From NCBI GenBank assembly GCA_048158365.1, contig JBLLNL010000007.1: a DNA stretch of 64,000 nucleotides; one strand, written 5' to 3'. Position 1 is the stretch's first letter. Every line of letters starts with the position of its first letter. Origin of the DNA: Azoarcus_F sp048158365. Lineage in GTDB: Bacteria; Pseudomonadota; Gammaproteobacteria; Burkholderiales; Rhodocyclaceae. This document shows, piece after piece, positions 1 to 11,380 of this stretch. A program made the translations under genes and the position numbers. Below the pieces are notes generated by a model. That model saw only the letters and a list, made by a program, of their open reading frames with translations, was not told the DNA's origin and searched no databases.

Positions 1-280
1 CGGCCAGGTCGGCTGGACCGCGGAGCAGGTAGACCTGTGGGAGATCAACGAAGCTTTCGCGGTAGTCACGATGGCCGCGATGCACGACCTGAAGCTGCCG
101 CATGACAAGGTGAACGTACATGGTGGCGCCTGTGCGCTGGGTCATCCGATCGGCGCATCCGGTGCGCGCATCATCGTCACGCTGCTCGGCGCGCTGCGTC
201 AGTACGGACTGAAGCGCGGCGTCGCCAGCCTGTGCATAGGCGGTGGCGAGGCGACCGCGCTCGCGGTGGAGATGGTCTGA
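1..280 (+). CDS. Thiolase (acetyl-CoA acetyltransferase), C-terminal part
   Basis: The gene enters the window already open in the frame that begins at base 2 and stops at 278-280, so only about 92 C-terminal residues are seen. They carry the thiolase C-terminal landmarks: NEAFA, then GGACALGHPIGASG with the active-site histidine, and CIGGGEA with the second catalytic cysteine. Thiolases cleave or form acetoacetyl-CoA/3-ketoacyl-CoA with coenzyme A in the cytoplasm. It precedes an acyl-CoA dehydrogenase by 39 bases and heads the leucine-degradation gene set, where it could act on the acetoacetate/acetoacetyl-CoA end of the pathway. The exact substrate cannot be told from this fragment. Confidence 0.93.
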   Translation, partial: GQVGWTAEQVDLWEINEAFAVVTMAAMHDLKLPHDKVNVHGGACALGHPIGASGARIIVTLLGALRQYGLKRGVASLCIGGGEATALAVEMV

Positions 281-319
281 GCGCTGACCGGTAAAACCAG
301 GTAACAACGGAGACGACGC

Positions 320-1453
320 ATGATTCTCACCGAAGAGCAGGAAATGATCCGCGACGCGATGCGCGCGTTCGCGCAGGAGCGGCTCGCGCCGTTCGCGGCC
401 GACTGGGATCGCAACCACACCTTTCCGCGTGAAGCACTGACCGAACTCGCGGGCCTCGGCGCGATGGGCATGGTGGTTCCCGAGGAGTGGGGCGGTGCCG
501 GCATGGACTACATGAGCCTGGTGCTCGCGCTCGAGGAGATCGCCGCAGGAGATGGCGCGACCTCGACCATCGTCAGCGTGCAGAACTCGCTGCCGTGCGG
601 AATCATCAACCGCTTCGGTTCGGATGCACAGAAGGACCGCTGGCTGCGTCGTCTCGCGAGCGGCGAGGCACTGGGCTGCTTTTGCCTGACCGAACCGCAT
701 GTCGGCTCGGACGCATCGGCGATCCGCACGTCGGCCGTGCGGGACGGCGACCAGTGGGTGCTGAACGGCGTGAAGCAGTTCATCACTACCGGCAAGTACG
801 CCGATGTCGCGATCGTGTTCGCGGTCACCGACAAGGCGGCGGGCAAGAAAGGGATCTCGTGCTTCCTGGTGCCGGCCGATTCGCCGGGTTACCAGGTCGG
901 ACGGATCGAGGAGAAGATGGGGCAGAAGGCCTCGGACACCACCCAGATCCTGTTCGAGGACTGCCGGGTGCCGGCCGATGCGCTGGTCGGCGAAGCGGGC
1001 CAGGGCTACAAGATCGCATTGTCCAACCTCGAAGCCGGTCGCATCGGGATCGCCGCGCAGTGTCTGGGCATGGCCCGTGCAGCGCTCGAGGCCGCGATCA
1101 AGTATGCGCACGAGCGCGAGAGCTTCGGCAAGCCGATCTTCGAGCATCAGGCGGTGAACTTCCGTCTGGCCGACATGGCCACCCAGCTCGAGGCGGCGCG
1201 CCAGCTGGTGTGGCACGCGGCCAGCCTGAAGGACGCGGGACGCCCGTGCCTGAAGGAGGCGTCGATGGCCAAGCTGTTCGCGTCCGAGATGGCCGAGCGG
1301 GTGTGCTCGGACGCGATCCAGGTGCATGGGGGGTACGGCTACGTCAGCGATTTCCCGGTCGAGCGGATCTACCGCGACGTGCGGGTCTGCCAGATCTACG
1401 AGGGCGCCAGCGACATCCAGCGGCTCGTGATCGGACGCTCGCTGGCGGGCTGA
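320..1453 (+). CDS. Acyl-CoA dehydrogenase (short/branched-chain type)
   Basis: A 377-residue FAD flavoprotein that oxidises an acyl-CoA to the 2-enoyl-CoA and passes electrons to ETF. The usual order is seen: N-terminal helical domain, CFCLTEPHVGSDASA and QFITTG in the beta domain, then the C-terminal helical domain with QVHGGYGY. The catalytic base is the glutamate of IYEGASDIQR, at about residue 361. This is the short-chain/2-methyl-branched arrangement; isovaleryl-CoA dehydrogenases have their glutamate elsewhere and a glycine at this place. So despite its position in a liu-type cluster, it is better called a butyryl- or 2-methylbutyryl-CoA-type dehydrogenase than LiuA. The start at 320 follows a GGAGA box. 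Length is normal. Confidence 0.93.
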   Translation: MILTEEQEMIRDAMRAFAQERLAPFAADWDRNHTFPREALTELAGLGAMGMVVPEEWGGAGMDYMSLVLALEEIAAGDGATSTIVSVQNSLPCGIINRFGSDAQKDRWLRRLASGEALGCFCLTEPHVGSDASAIRTSAVRDGDQWVLNGVKQFITTGKYADVAIVFAVTDKAAGKKGISCFLVPADSPGYQVGRIEEKMGQKASDTTQILFEDCRVPADALVGEAGQGYKIALSNLEAGRIGIAAQCLGMARAALEAAIKYAHERESFGKPIFEHQAVNFRLADMATQLEAARQLVWHAASLKDAGRPCLKEASMAKLFASEMAERVCSDAIQVHGGYGYVSDFPVERIYRDVRVCQIYEGASDIQRLVIGRSLAG

Positions 1454-1560
1454 CAAGCTTTTCAGATCCTGCGGCAATTGCGTCGACCGGGCTCCTTGCC
1501 TCCCTCTCCACCCGGTCGTGCGCCGCAGGATCTCTTTACACCCTGGCCGGAGTCGTCACG

Positions 1561-2163
1561 ATGACCGCAGCAATCGACTTCTATTTCGATTTCTCTTCGC
1601 CCTTTGGCTATTTCATGGCCGAGAAGATCGACGAGGTGGCCGCCCGTCATGGCCGCGACGTGCACTGGCGCCCCTATCTGCTGGGCGCGGTGTACAAGAA
1701 GCTGGGCGAGCAACCGCTGCCTTCCCGACCGATAAAGGGGCCTTACTCGGTTCATGACTTTGCGCGTACCGGTCGATTTCTGGGCCTGAAGTCGCGGATT
1801 CCGGACAATTTTCCGGTCGGCACGCAGCATGCCGCGCGTGCGTTCTACTGGTTGTCGGACCAGGATCCGGTGCTTGCGCGGCGCTTCGCGCTGGCGACCT
1901 TCCGGGCCTATTTCGTGGATGGCCGCGACATCTCGCAGCCGGAAGTCGTTTGCGACATCGCGGTCGATCTGGGCGTCGATCGGGCTGCGCTGCAGCGTGC
2001 ATTGGTCGATGATGCGGTCAAGGCCCGGCTGCGCGCGGCCTGCGACGAGGCGCTCGAGCGCGGCGTGTTCGGGTCGCCCTACGTCATCATCGACGGCGAG
2101 CCGTTCTGGGGTGTGGATCGCCTGCCGCAGATCGAGCGCTGGCTGGCCGAGGGCGGTTTCTGA
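1561..2163 (+). CDS. 2-hydroxychromene-2-carboxylate isomerase family protein (DsbA/kappa-GST fold)
   Basis: A 200-residue protein starting at ATG 1561. It begins with IDFYFDFSSPFGY, where a serine replaces the DsbA cysteine at the glutathione-binding site (residues 12-13), as in kappa-class GST and HCCA isomerases. Near the C-terminus GVFGSPYVIIDGEPFWG carries the cis-proline loop typical of the fold. Members isomerise hydroxychromene carboxylates in naphthalene degradation, but many lie in fatty-acid or CoA operons with unknown substrates. Here it sits between the acyl-CoA dehydrogenase and liuB, so a role in acyl-CoA or glutathione chemistry is inferred only. The family call is firm and the substrate is not. 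Confidence 0.88.
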   Translation: MTAAIDFYFDFSSPFGYFMAEKIDEVAARHGRDVHWRPYLLGAVYKKLGEQPLPSRPIKGPYSVHDFARTGRFLGLKSRIPDNFPVGTQHAARAFYWLSDQDPVLARRFALATFRAYFVDGRDISQPEVVCDIAVDLGVDRAALQRALVDDAVKARLRAACDEALERGVFGSPYVIIDGEPFWGVDRLPQIERWLAEGGF

Positions 2164-2228
2164 TTCATCGAACATGGGACACGAATGCCGTCATCGAAGA
2201 CCGGCCGTGCACGATCAGGTGAGGAGAC

Positions 2229-3836
<1,608 letters not shown>

Positions 3837-3888
3837 TGTAGGGCGATGCCGGAACCGGCATCGCGCCGATACGAGGAGACCGGAAACA

Positions 3889-4677
3889 ATGTACCAAACA
3901 CTCGAAATCGAATTGAAGCAGGGCGTGGCCAACGTCTGGATGAACCGGCCGGATGTGCATAACGCCTTCAATGCGCAGCTGATCGTGGATCTGACCGAGG
4001 CGTGCAACGAGCTGGACGCCGACGACGCGGTGCGGTTGGTGGTGCTGGGCGGGCGGGGCAAAAGCTTCTCGGCCGGGGCCGACCTCAACTGGATGAAAGC
4101 GGCGGGCGAGGCGAGCGAGGCCGAAAACTTCGGCGACGCGATGCGGCTGGCCGGCATGCTGCGCACGCTGGCCGAGATGAATAAGCCGACCATCGCGCGG
4201 GTTCAGGGTGCGGCCCTCGGCGGCGGTACCGGGCTGGCGAGTGCCTGCGACATCTGCGTCGCGAGCGAGAGGGCCGTGTTCGCGACGTCGGAGGTCAAGT
4301 TCGGCATCATTCCGTCGGCGATCAGCCCCTACGTGATCCGCGCAATCGGCGAGCGTCAGGCCTACCGCTATTTCCTGAGCGCCGAGCGCATCGGCGCACA
4401 ACGTGCGTTCGAGATCGGCCTCGCCCATGAAGTGGTCGCTGCCGACCAACTCGACGCCAAGGTCGCCGAGATCGTTGGCGCGCTGCTGCAAGGGGGGCCG
4501 CTGTCCCAGGCCGCCGCCAAGGACCTGATCCGCGGCGTGGCCAACCGCCCGATCGACGACGCCGTGGTCGAGGACACCGCCCGGCGCATCTCGCAGCTGC
4601 GCGTGACGCCGGAAGCGCGGGAAGGCCTGGACGCCTTTCTGAGCAAGCGCCCAGCGGCGTGGGTGCCGACGGAATGA
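3889..4677 (+). CDS. liuC: Methylglutaconyl-CoA hydratase (enoyl-CoA hydratase family)
   Basis: A 262-residue crotonase-fold protein. ATG 3889 was chosen because it has GAGGAG at 3873-3878 and matches the family N-terminus; longer in-frame extensions run into the intergenic region. Oxyanion-hole segments are SFSAGADLNWM and GAALGGGTGLASACD. Placed between the two methylcrotonyl-CoA carboxylase subunits, it most likely hydrates 3-methylglutaconyl-CoA to HMG-CoA. Paralogous enoyl-CoA hydratases look alike, so the specific substrate rests on context. Confidence 0.92.
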   Translation: MYQTLEIELKQGVANVWMNRPDVHNAFNAQLIVDLTEACNELDADDAVRLVVLGGRGKSFSAGADLNWMKAAGEASEAENFGDAMRLAGMLRTLAEMNKPTIARVQGAALGGGTGLASACDICVASERAVFATSEVKFGIIPSAISPYVIRAIGERQAYRYFLSAERIGAQRAFEIGLAHEVVAADQLDAKVAEIVGALLQGGPLSQAAAKDLIRGVANRPIDDAVVEDTARRISQLRVTPEAREGLDAFLSKRPAAWVPTE

Positions 4678-4687
4678 ATCAGCAGGT

Positions 4688-4788
4688 TCCTCCCCCTTCG
4701 AGGGGGAGGACAGGAGGGGGATGGGTTTGGTGCGAGCGCTGCGAAGTCCACCCATCCCCACCCCAGCCCTCCCCTTGAAGGGGAGGGA
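4688..4788. repeat. Palindromic intergenic repeat, copy A
   Basis: Two palindromes bound the element: CCTCCCCCTTCGAGGGGGAG at 4689-4708 and CCCTCCCCTTGAAGGGGAGG at 4767-4786. The inner segments ATGGGT and ACCCAT also pair, so the whole stretch can fold into a nested hairpin. A near-identical layout occurs at 46028-46151, and a half element at 11999-12043. It lies in the 306-base gap between liuC and liuD. Confidence 0.85.
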
Positions 4789-4842
4789 GCGAACCGATCA
4801 CTTCGCTGAGCTTCGGCTCACGGAAAACGAGGCTGGAGACAT

Positions 4843-4980
4843 ATGATGTTCGAGAAGATACTGATCGCAATCCGCGGCGACCAGCCGCTTGGCGGCGCAG
4901 CGACGCAGTCACATCGCCAAGGGTGCGCAGCACGCCAGGCGAATTCGCCGCGAAATCGGGCCGTTGGTGCGTGGAGGTGA
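4843..4980 (+). pseudogene. Copy of a biotin-carboxylase gene start / possible leader peptide
   Basis: A 45-codon open frame whose first residues after a double Met, FEKILIAIRGD, repeat the start of liuD (FEKILIANRGE). Over 36 bases from 4846 about 30 match 4984-5019, mostly with synonymous differences, and similarity then ends. It has its own GGAGA ribosome site. Its stop TGA (4978-4980) sits inside the liuD ribosome site, 3 bases before the liuD ATG. It may be a truncated duplicate of a related carboxylase gene, and could couple translation into liuD. No function is claimed. Confidence 0.6.
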
Positions 4981-4983
4981 CCC

Positions 4984-6996
<2,013 letters not shown>

Positions 6997-7006
6997 GGAG
7001 CGTGGG

Positions 7007-7951
7007 ATGAGCCTTCCCCAGTCAGTCAGAATCGTAGATGTCGGCCCGCGCGATGGCTTGCAGAACGAAAAGCAGCTGGTCGGCGCCGACGTCAAGGTCG
7101 AGCTGGTTCGCCGCCTCGCGGATGCCGGCCTGCGCACGATCGAGGTCACGTCCTTCGTGTCGCCGAAATGGGTGCCGCAGATGGGCGACAACACGGAGGT
7201 GTTGCAGCGCGTGCTCGGTGCCCGCGCTGACGTCGCCATCGACTACCCGGTGCTCACGCCCAATCTGAAGGGCTTCGAGGCCGCGCTCGCGGCCGGCGCA
7301 CGGGAGGTTGCTGTATTCGGTGCCGCATCCGAATCGTTCAGCCAGAAGAACATCAACTGCTCGATCGCCGAATCGCTCGCACGCTTCCGACCAGTCACCG
7401 AAGCCGCGCGCGCGGCGAACGTGAAGGTGCGCGGCTACATCTCGTGCGTGGTCGGCTGTCCTTACGAGGGTGCGGTCGCGCCGCAGAAGGTGGCCGACGT
7501 GGCCGCAACCCTGCTCGACATGGGGTGCTACGAGATCTCGCTCGGCGACACCATCGGGGTCGGCACGCCGGCTAAGGTGCAGCGCATGCTCGACGCGGTG
7601 ATGGCGCGCGTGCCGGCCGAGCGCCTCGCCGGACACTATCACGACACCTACGGCATGGCGGTCGCGAACGTGTTCGCATCGCTGCAGATGGGGGTGGCGG
7701 TGTTCGATGCGTCGGTGGCGGGCCTCGGGGGCTGTCCCTATGCCGCCGGCGCGTCCGGCAATGTCGCCACCGAGGACGTGGTGTGGCTGCTCGACGGACT
7801 CGGCATTCAGACCGGCATCGACCTCGATCGACTGGTGGATACGGCCGCGTGGATCAGTGGCGAACTCGGACGCGAACCCGCTTCGAGGGTCGCGCGCGCG
7901 GTGCTGGCGAAACGGGCGCCGAGGGGCGCGGCTTTGAGCTGTAAGCCTTAA
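7007..7951 (+). CDS. liuE: Hydroxymethylglutaryl-CoA lyase
   Basis: A 314-residue TIM-barrel lyase splitting HMG-CoA into acetoacetate and acetyl-CoA, the last step of the leucine pathway encoded here. The substrate/metal motif VGPRDGLQNE is at the N-terminus; GHYHDTYG holds the metal-binding histidines; GLGGCPYAAGASGN holds the catalytic cysteine. ATG 7007 is chosen because GAGGAG at 6995-7000 precedes it, overlapping the liuD stop, so the two genes are translationally close. The last codons run into a 26-base inverted repeat (7936-7961), which gives the tail SCKP. Confidence 0.96.
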   Translation: MSLPQSVRIVDVGPRDGLQNEKQLVGADVKVELVRRLADAGLRTIEVTSFVSPKWVPQMGDNTEVLQRVLGARADVAIDYPVLTPNLKGFEAALAAGAREVAVFGAASESFSQKNINCSIAESLARFRPVTEAARAANVKVRGYISCVVGCPYEGAVAPQKVADVAATLLDMGCYEISLGDTIGVGTPAKVQRMLDAVMARVPAERLAGHYHDTYGMAVANVFASLQMGVAVFDASVAGLGGCPYAAGASGNVATEDVVWLLDGLGIQTGIDLDRLVDTAAWISGELGREPASRVARAVLAKRAPRGAALSCKP

Positions 7952-8088
7952 GCTGTAAGCTGAAAATTATGAGGCGGGGGAACCGATCGGGTCTGCATGG
8001 CTCTATCGATCGATTTCAGCCCATCGTTCAACAACCATCATCACGCTTTGCTTCAAGCTTAAAGCTTACGGCTTAAAGCTTAAAGCTC
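7936..8088. repeat. Imperfect long inverted repeat downstream of liuE
   Basis: The arms 7936-7961 and 8063-8088 are inverted copies with 23 of 26 bases matching, both rich in AAGCTT/TAAGC units. The left arm overlaps the last codons of liuE. The 101-base loop has no gene. It may end the liu transcript or be a dispersed repeat; there is no clear U-run directly after the stem. Confidence 0.6.
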
Positions 8089-8096
8089 CAAAAAAA

Positions 8097-8303
8097 ATGT
8101 CCATCCCTTCCCCCTGCATCAACATCTGCCGCATGAACGCGGATACCGGCTACTGTGAAGGCTGTTTCCGCACGCTCGACGAGATTGCCGGCTGGAGCGC
8201 CTACGATCACGAGACCCGCCTGTGGATACTCGAAGCGGTCGAGGCGCGTCGCGTCGACATCCATGGCGTTTCTGCCGGTGCCACGGCCGGAGCGCGTACA
8301 TGA
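8097..8303 (+). CDS. DUF1289 family protein
   Basis: A 68-residue protein with the DUF1289 pattern: SPCINICRMN, then YCEGCFRTLDEIAGW. The four cysteines form a probable small zinc or redox-active knuckle. Family function is unknown. The ATG directly follows an A-tract and has no recognisable ribosome site. The stop overlaps the start of a second DUF1289-like gene (ATGA), so they form an operon that continues into the metallo-hydrolase. Confidence 0.85.
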   Translation: MSIPSPCINICRMNADTGYCEGCFRTLDEIAGWSAYDHETRLWILEAVEARRVDIHGVSAGATAGART

Positions 8304-8485
8304 GCGATCCCCTGTGTGTCGGCGTGTGCATGATCGACTGGGATTCGGGCGTCTGTCTCGGCTGCGGGCGCACGCCTGAGGAGATCGACGGCGTGCCGGT
8401 CGCACCGGTGAAGCATGACACCAAGCCGAGCGCGCCGCCGCTGCCGCCCAATGTCGCGGCGCAGGTCGGCGAAGGCACGGAATGA
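8300..8485 (+). CDS. Second DUF1289-like protein
   Basis: A 61-residue protein beginning PLCVGVCMIDWDSGVCLGCGRTPEEIDG, again with four cysteines in DUF1289 spacing. The following C-terminal tail is proline-rich (SAPPLPPN) and unlike the first copy. The start overlaps the preceding stop and its own stop overlaps the next start (ATGA at both ends), giving tight translational coupling. It is probably a diverged tandem duplicate; function is unknown. Confidence 0.8.
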   Translation: MSDPLCVGVCMIDWDSGVCLGCGRTPEEIDGVPVAPVKHDTKPSAPPLPPNVAAQVGEGTE

Positions 8486-9396
8486 CGGCGCGGCTGCCGG
8501 ACAGCATACGGGTCATCGAGCGCGGCTGGCTGTCCTCCAACAGCATCCTGCTGTTCGACGGCGGTGACGCGACCGTCATCGACAGCGGTTATCGCACCCG
8601 CAGCGACCAGACCGTCGCGCTGGTGCGCGAAGCGCTGGGCGGGCGCAGATTCGCGCGGCTGATCAACACCCATTCGCACTCGGATCACATCGGCGGCAAC
8701 GCCGCGTTGCAGCGCGCCTTCGGTTGCAGCATCGCGGTTCCGCTCGGCATGGCCGACATGATCGCCAACTGGGACGAGGATGCGCTGATGCTGACGATCG
8801 CGGAGCAGGTCGGTGAGCGGTTCAGTGCCGACGACCTGGTCTCGCCTGGCGACTGTGTCGACATGGGCGGCTTCACATGGCAGGCGATCGAGGCGCCGGG
8901 TCACGACATGGATGCGCTCGTCTTCTACAATTCCGACCGGCGTGTGCTGATCTCGGGTGACGCGTTGTGGCGGGACGGATTCGGCATCCTGTTCGCCGAC
9001 GTGCTCGGCACCGGCGACGGCGTCGGCGAGGCGCGTCGCACGCTCGAGGCGATCGCGCGCCTGCCGCTGGATATCGTGATTCCGGGGCACGGCGGGGCCT
9101 TCACCGACGTGGACGACGCACTCGCGCGGGCCTTCGGCCGTTTGCGTGCGTTCGAGGAGGATGGCGCGCGCATGGCGCGAAACGCGATCCGCGCCTGCTT
9201 CACATTCTCGCTGCTGGACGTGCGCGCGATGCCGCTCGACGGACTGGCGGAACATCTCGATACCGTTCCACTCTATCATGAGGCGAACCGGCGCTTTCTC
9301 GGACTTTCCCCGGACGCACTGGCACAATGGCTGGTCGCCGAGCTGATCCGCGCTGGCGTCGCCCGGCGCGAGGGCGCGCTTCTGGTCGCGGCTTGA
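8482..9396 (+). CDS. Metallo-beta-lactamase-fold hydrolase
   Basis: A 304-residue protein with the MBL dinuclear metal site: NTHSHSDHIGG near residue 63 (HxHxDH), EAPGHDMDALVFY with the third histidine, SGDALW with the bridging aspartate, and VIPGHGG with the last histidine. The C-terminal 80 residues form the helical extension seen in glyoxalase II-like and RNA-degrading relatives. The substrate is not predictable. It overlaps the second DUF1289 gene by 4 bases, which suggests the cysteine proteins and the hydrolase are made together. Confidence 0.88.
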   Translation: MTARLPDSIRVIERGWLSSNSILLFDGGDATVIDSGYRTRSDQTVALVREALGGRRFARLINTHSHSDHIGGNAALQRAFGCSIAVPLGMADMIANWDEDALMLTIAEQVGERFSADDLVSPGDCVDMGGFTWQAIEAPGHDMDALVFYNSDRRVLISGDALWRDGFGILFADVLGTGDGVGEARRTLEAIARLPLDIVIPGHGGAFTDVDDALARAFGRLRAFEEDGARMARNAIRACFTFSLLDVRAMPLDGLAEHLDTVPLYHEANRRFLGLSPDALAQWLVAELIRAGVARREGALLVAA

Positions 9397-9492
9397 AGGG
9401 CGTGGCCGCGTGGATCGGTCGCACTGAGCCTGTTCGCTCGCCAGGACTTTGGCGATAATCCCGATTCATCACCCGTTGCGGAGCAAGGTCTC

Positions 9493-10371
9493 ATGCAGTT
9501 TGTCCTGATCAGTGGCTTGTCGGGTTCCGGCAAGAGTATCGCGCTGAACGTGCTCGAGGACGCGGGTTACTACGTGGTCGACAATCTGCCGGCGACGCTG
9601 CTGCCGCAGCTGATCACGCATCTTCGCGGCAGCGGCTACAAGCGGATCGCGGTGGCGGTCGACGTGCGCTCCGGTGTGAGCATCGCTGCGCTGCCGCAGC
9701 AGGTCGAGACGCTGCGCGGCATGGTCGAGGATCTGCGCCTGCTGTTCCTGAATGCGCGTGACGATGCCTTGATCGCACGGTTTTCCGAGACGCGCCGCCG
9801 TCATCCGCTGGCCAGCGAGACGGTGTCGCTGGCGGAGGCCATCCATATCGAACGCGACGCGCTGGCGTCGATCGCCGAACTCGGGCACAACATCGACACC
9901 AGCGACCTGCATCCGAACACGCTGCGCGGCTGGGTCAAGGACTTCCTGCACGTGGCCGCGGCCGAAGGACTGACATTGATGTTCCAGTCCTTCGGATTCA
10001 AGTACGGCATTCCGCTGGATGCCGACATCGTGTTTGATGTGCGCTGTCTGCCCAATCCGCACTACGACCCGCGGCTGCGGCCCCTGACCGGCAGCGACCA
10101 GCCGGTGATCGACTTCCTGAAGCGGATTCCCGAGGTCGGGCGCATGTCGGAGGACATACGCCGCTTCATCGCGACCTGGCTGCCGACCTATGCCCGCGAC
10201 AATCGCAGCTATCTGACGGTCGCGATCGGATGCACGGGCGGGCAGCATCGATCGGTGTACATCGCGGAATGGCTGGCCGAACGCTTTCGCGACAATGCGC
10301 GCGTGCTGCTGCGGCATCGATCCGCGTCGCGGCGCAAGGCCGATCGCGAAGCGATTGAATCGTCCGTCTGA
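9493..10371 (+). CDS. rapZ: RNase adapter / nucleotide-binding protein RapZ
   Basis: A 292-residue protein with a Walker A loop GLSGSGKS at residues 8-15 and the RapZ C-terminal signature (YLTVAIGCTGGQHRSVY). In enteric bacteria RapZ binds GlcN6P and sRNAs and guides RNase E to GlmZ; in other groups its role is less clear. A GATAAT -10-like box lies at 9454-9459. The stop overlaps the next start (TGATG), joining it to the NusG_II gene. Family assignment is secure. Confidence 0.95.
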   Translation: MQFVLISGLSGSGKSIALNVLEDAGYYVVDNLPATLLPQLITHLRGSGYKRIAVAVDVRSGVSIAALPQQVETLRGMVEDLRLLFLNARDDALIARFSETRRRHPLASETVSLAEAIHIERDALASIAELGHNIDTSDLHPNTLRGWVKDFLHVAAAEGLTLMFQSFGFKYGIPLDADIVFDVRCLPNPHYDPRLRPLTGSDQPVIDFLKRIPEVGRMSEDIRRFIATWLPTYARDNRSYLTVAIGCTGGQHRSVYIAEWLAERFRDNARVLLRHRSASRRKADREAIESSV

Positions 10372-10763
10372 TGCTGCGTGGCGGGCTGCGGTCCTGGCTG
10401 GCGCTGGTCCGGCCGGGCGACGTTCTGACACTGGTGGTCGCAATCACGGTGTGTCTTTCGTCGGTGCTGATGCTGTGGCGCGGCGGCGCGCCGGACAAGG
10501 CCATCGTGCGGGCCGGCGGCCTGGTGTTCGCGGAGGCGGCATTGTCGCGGCCGCAGATCATCGAGGTGCCCGGCCCGCTCGGAATCACCCTGGTCGAGAT
10601 CGAACCGGGTCGGGCGCGGGTCATGTCCGACCCCGGTCCGCGGCAGTATTGCGTGCGCCAAGGCTGGCTGACCCGTTCCGGCGCGGCGGCGATCTGCGCC
10701 CCGAACCAGGTCAGCCTGACGCTGGCGGGCGGCTCTTCCGACTATGACTCCCTCCACTATTGA
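10371..10763 (+). CDS. NusG domain II-containing membrane-anchored protein
   Basis: A 130-residue protein with one N-terminal membrane segment (about residues 16-36, LTLVVAITVCLSSVLML) and an exported NusG_II-type beta domain. The domain contains the pattern YCVRQGWLTRSGAAAICAPNQV, whose two cysteines are typical. Such proteins usually sit next to a Gx transporter gene, as here, and often near ApbE flavin transferases, which suggests a cell-envelope redox or flavoprotein role. The gene overlaps both neighbours. Confidence 0.82.
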   Translation: MLRGGLRSWLALVRPGDVLTLVVAITVCLSSVLMLWRGGAPDKAIVRAGGLVFAEAALSRPQIIEVPGPLGITLVEIEPGRARVMSDPGPRQYCVRQGWLTRSGAAAICAPNQVSLTLAGGSSDYDSLHY

Positions 10764-11301
10764 GATCCAGCCGACGCGCGACGATGCGCGCATCGCCCGG
10801 CTGGCGGCCGCGGCGATCGTGCTGTCGGTAGCCGAGGCCGCGATCCCGCTGCCATTGCCGGGCGTGAAACCGGGGCTGGCCAACATTGTGATCCTGATCG
10901 TGCTGTTGCGCTGGGGCTGGCGGGATGCGGTGTGGGTCGCGCTGCTGCGGGTCTTCGCCGGCAGCCTGCTGCTGGGTCAGTTCTTCGCCCCGGGCTTCTT
11001 TCTGGCGCTGTCCGGGTCCGTGACCAGTCTCGCGATGCTGGGCGTGGCGATGCACCTGCCCCGGCGCTGGTTTGGTCCGGTCAGCCTGAGTATTCTGGCC
11101 GCCTTCGCGCACATCGGCGGGCAGCTGATCCTGGCGAGGCTATGGCTGGTGCCGCATGACGGCGTGTTCTACCTGGTGCCGGTGTTCGCGCTGGCCGCGA
11201 CCGTGTTCGGTCTGGTCAATGGTCTGGTGGCGGCCCGTCTGCTGCGCGACATGCCCGACGGCGACGCGCCATTGCAGCGGGGTTCGTCCAGCGCGGACTG
11301 A
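10744..11301 (+). CDS. Gx transporter / heptaprenyl diphosphate synthase component I family membrane protein
   Basis: A 185-residue, very hydrophobic protein with about five membrane segments and the ECF S-component-like pattern VAEAAIPLPLPGVKPGLANI near the N-terminus. The family is annotated either as a Gx transporter or as heptaprenyl diphosphate synthase component I; the membrane topology favours the former. It overlaps the end of the NusG_II gene by 20 bases and so belongs to the rapZ operon. The substrate is unknown. Confidence 0.82.
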   Translation: MTPSTIEIQPTRDDARIARLAAAAIVLSVAEAAIPLPLPGVKPGLANIVILIVLLRWGWRDAVWVALLRVFAGSLLLGQFFAPGFFLALSGSVTSLAMLGVAMHLPRRWFGPVSLSILAAFAHIGGQLILARLWLVPHDGVFYLVPVFALAATVFGLVNGLVAARLLRDMPDGDAPLQRGSSSAD

Positions 11302-11380
11302 GCCCGGCTTCTTTTGCGGGAACGGTGCTCGACTGGCAGGGTCCAGCGGAGGCCTGCACACCGAACGGAGCGTCCGCGCG

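Noticed and set aside
487..2163. A 558-codon plus-strand frame
   Set aside because: Its first part is an arginine-rich shadow of the acyl-CoA dehydrogenase; only the end from 1561 is the DsbA-like isomerase.
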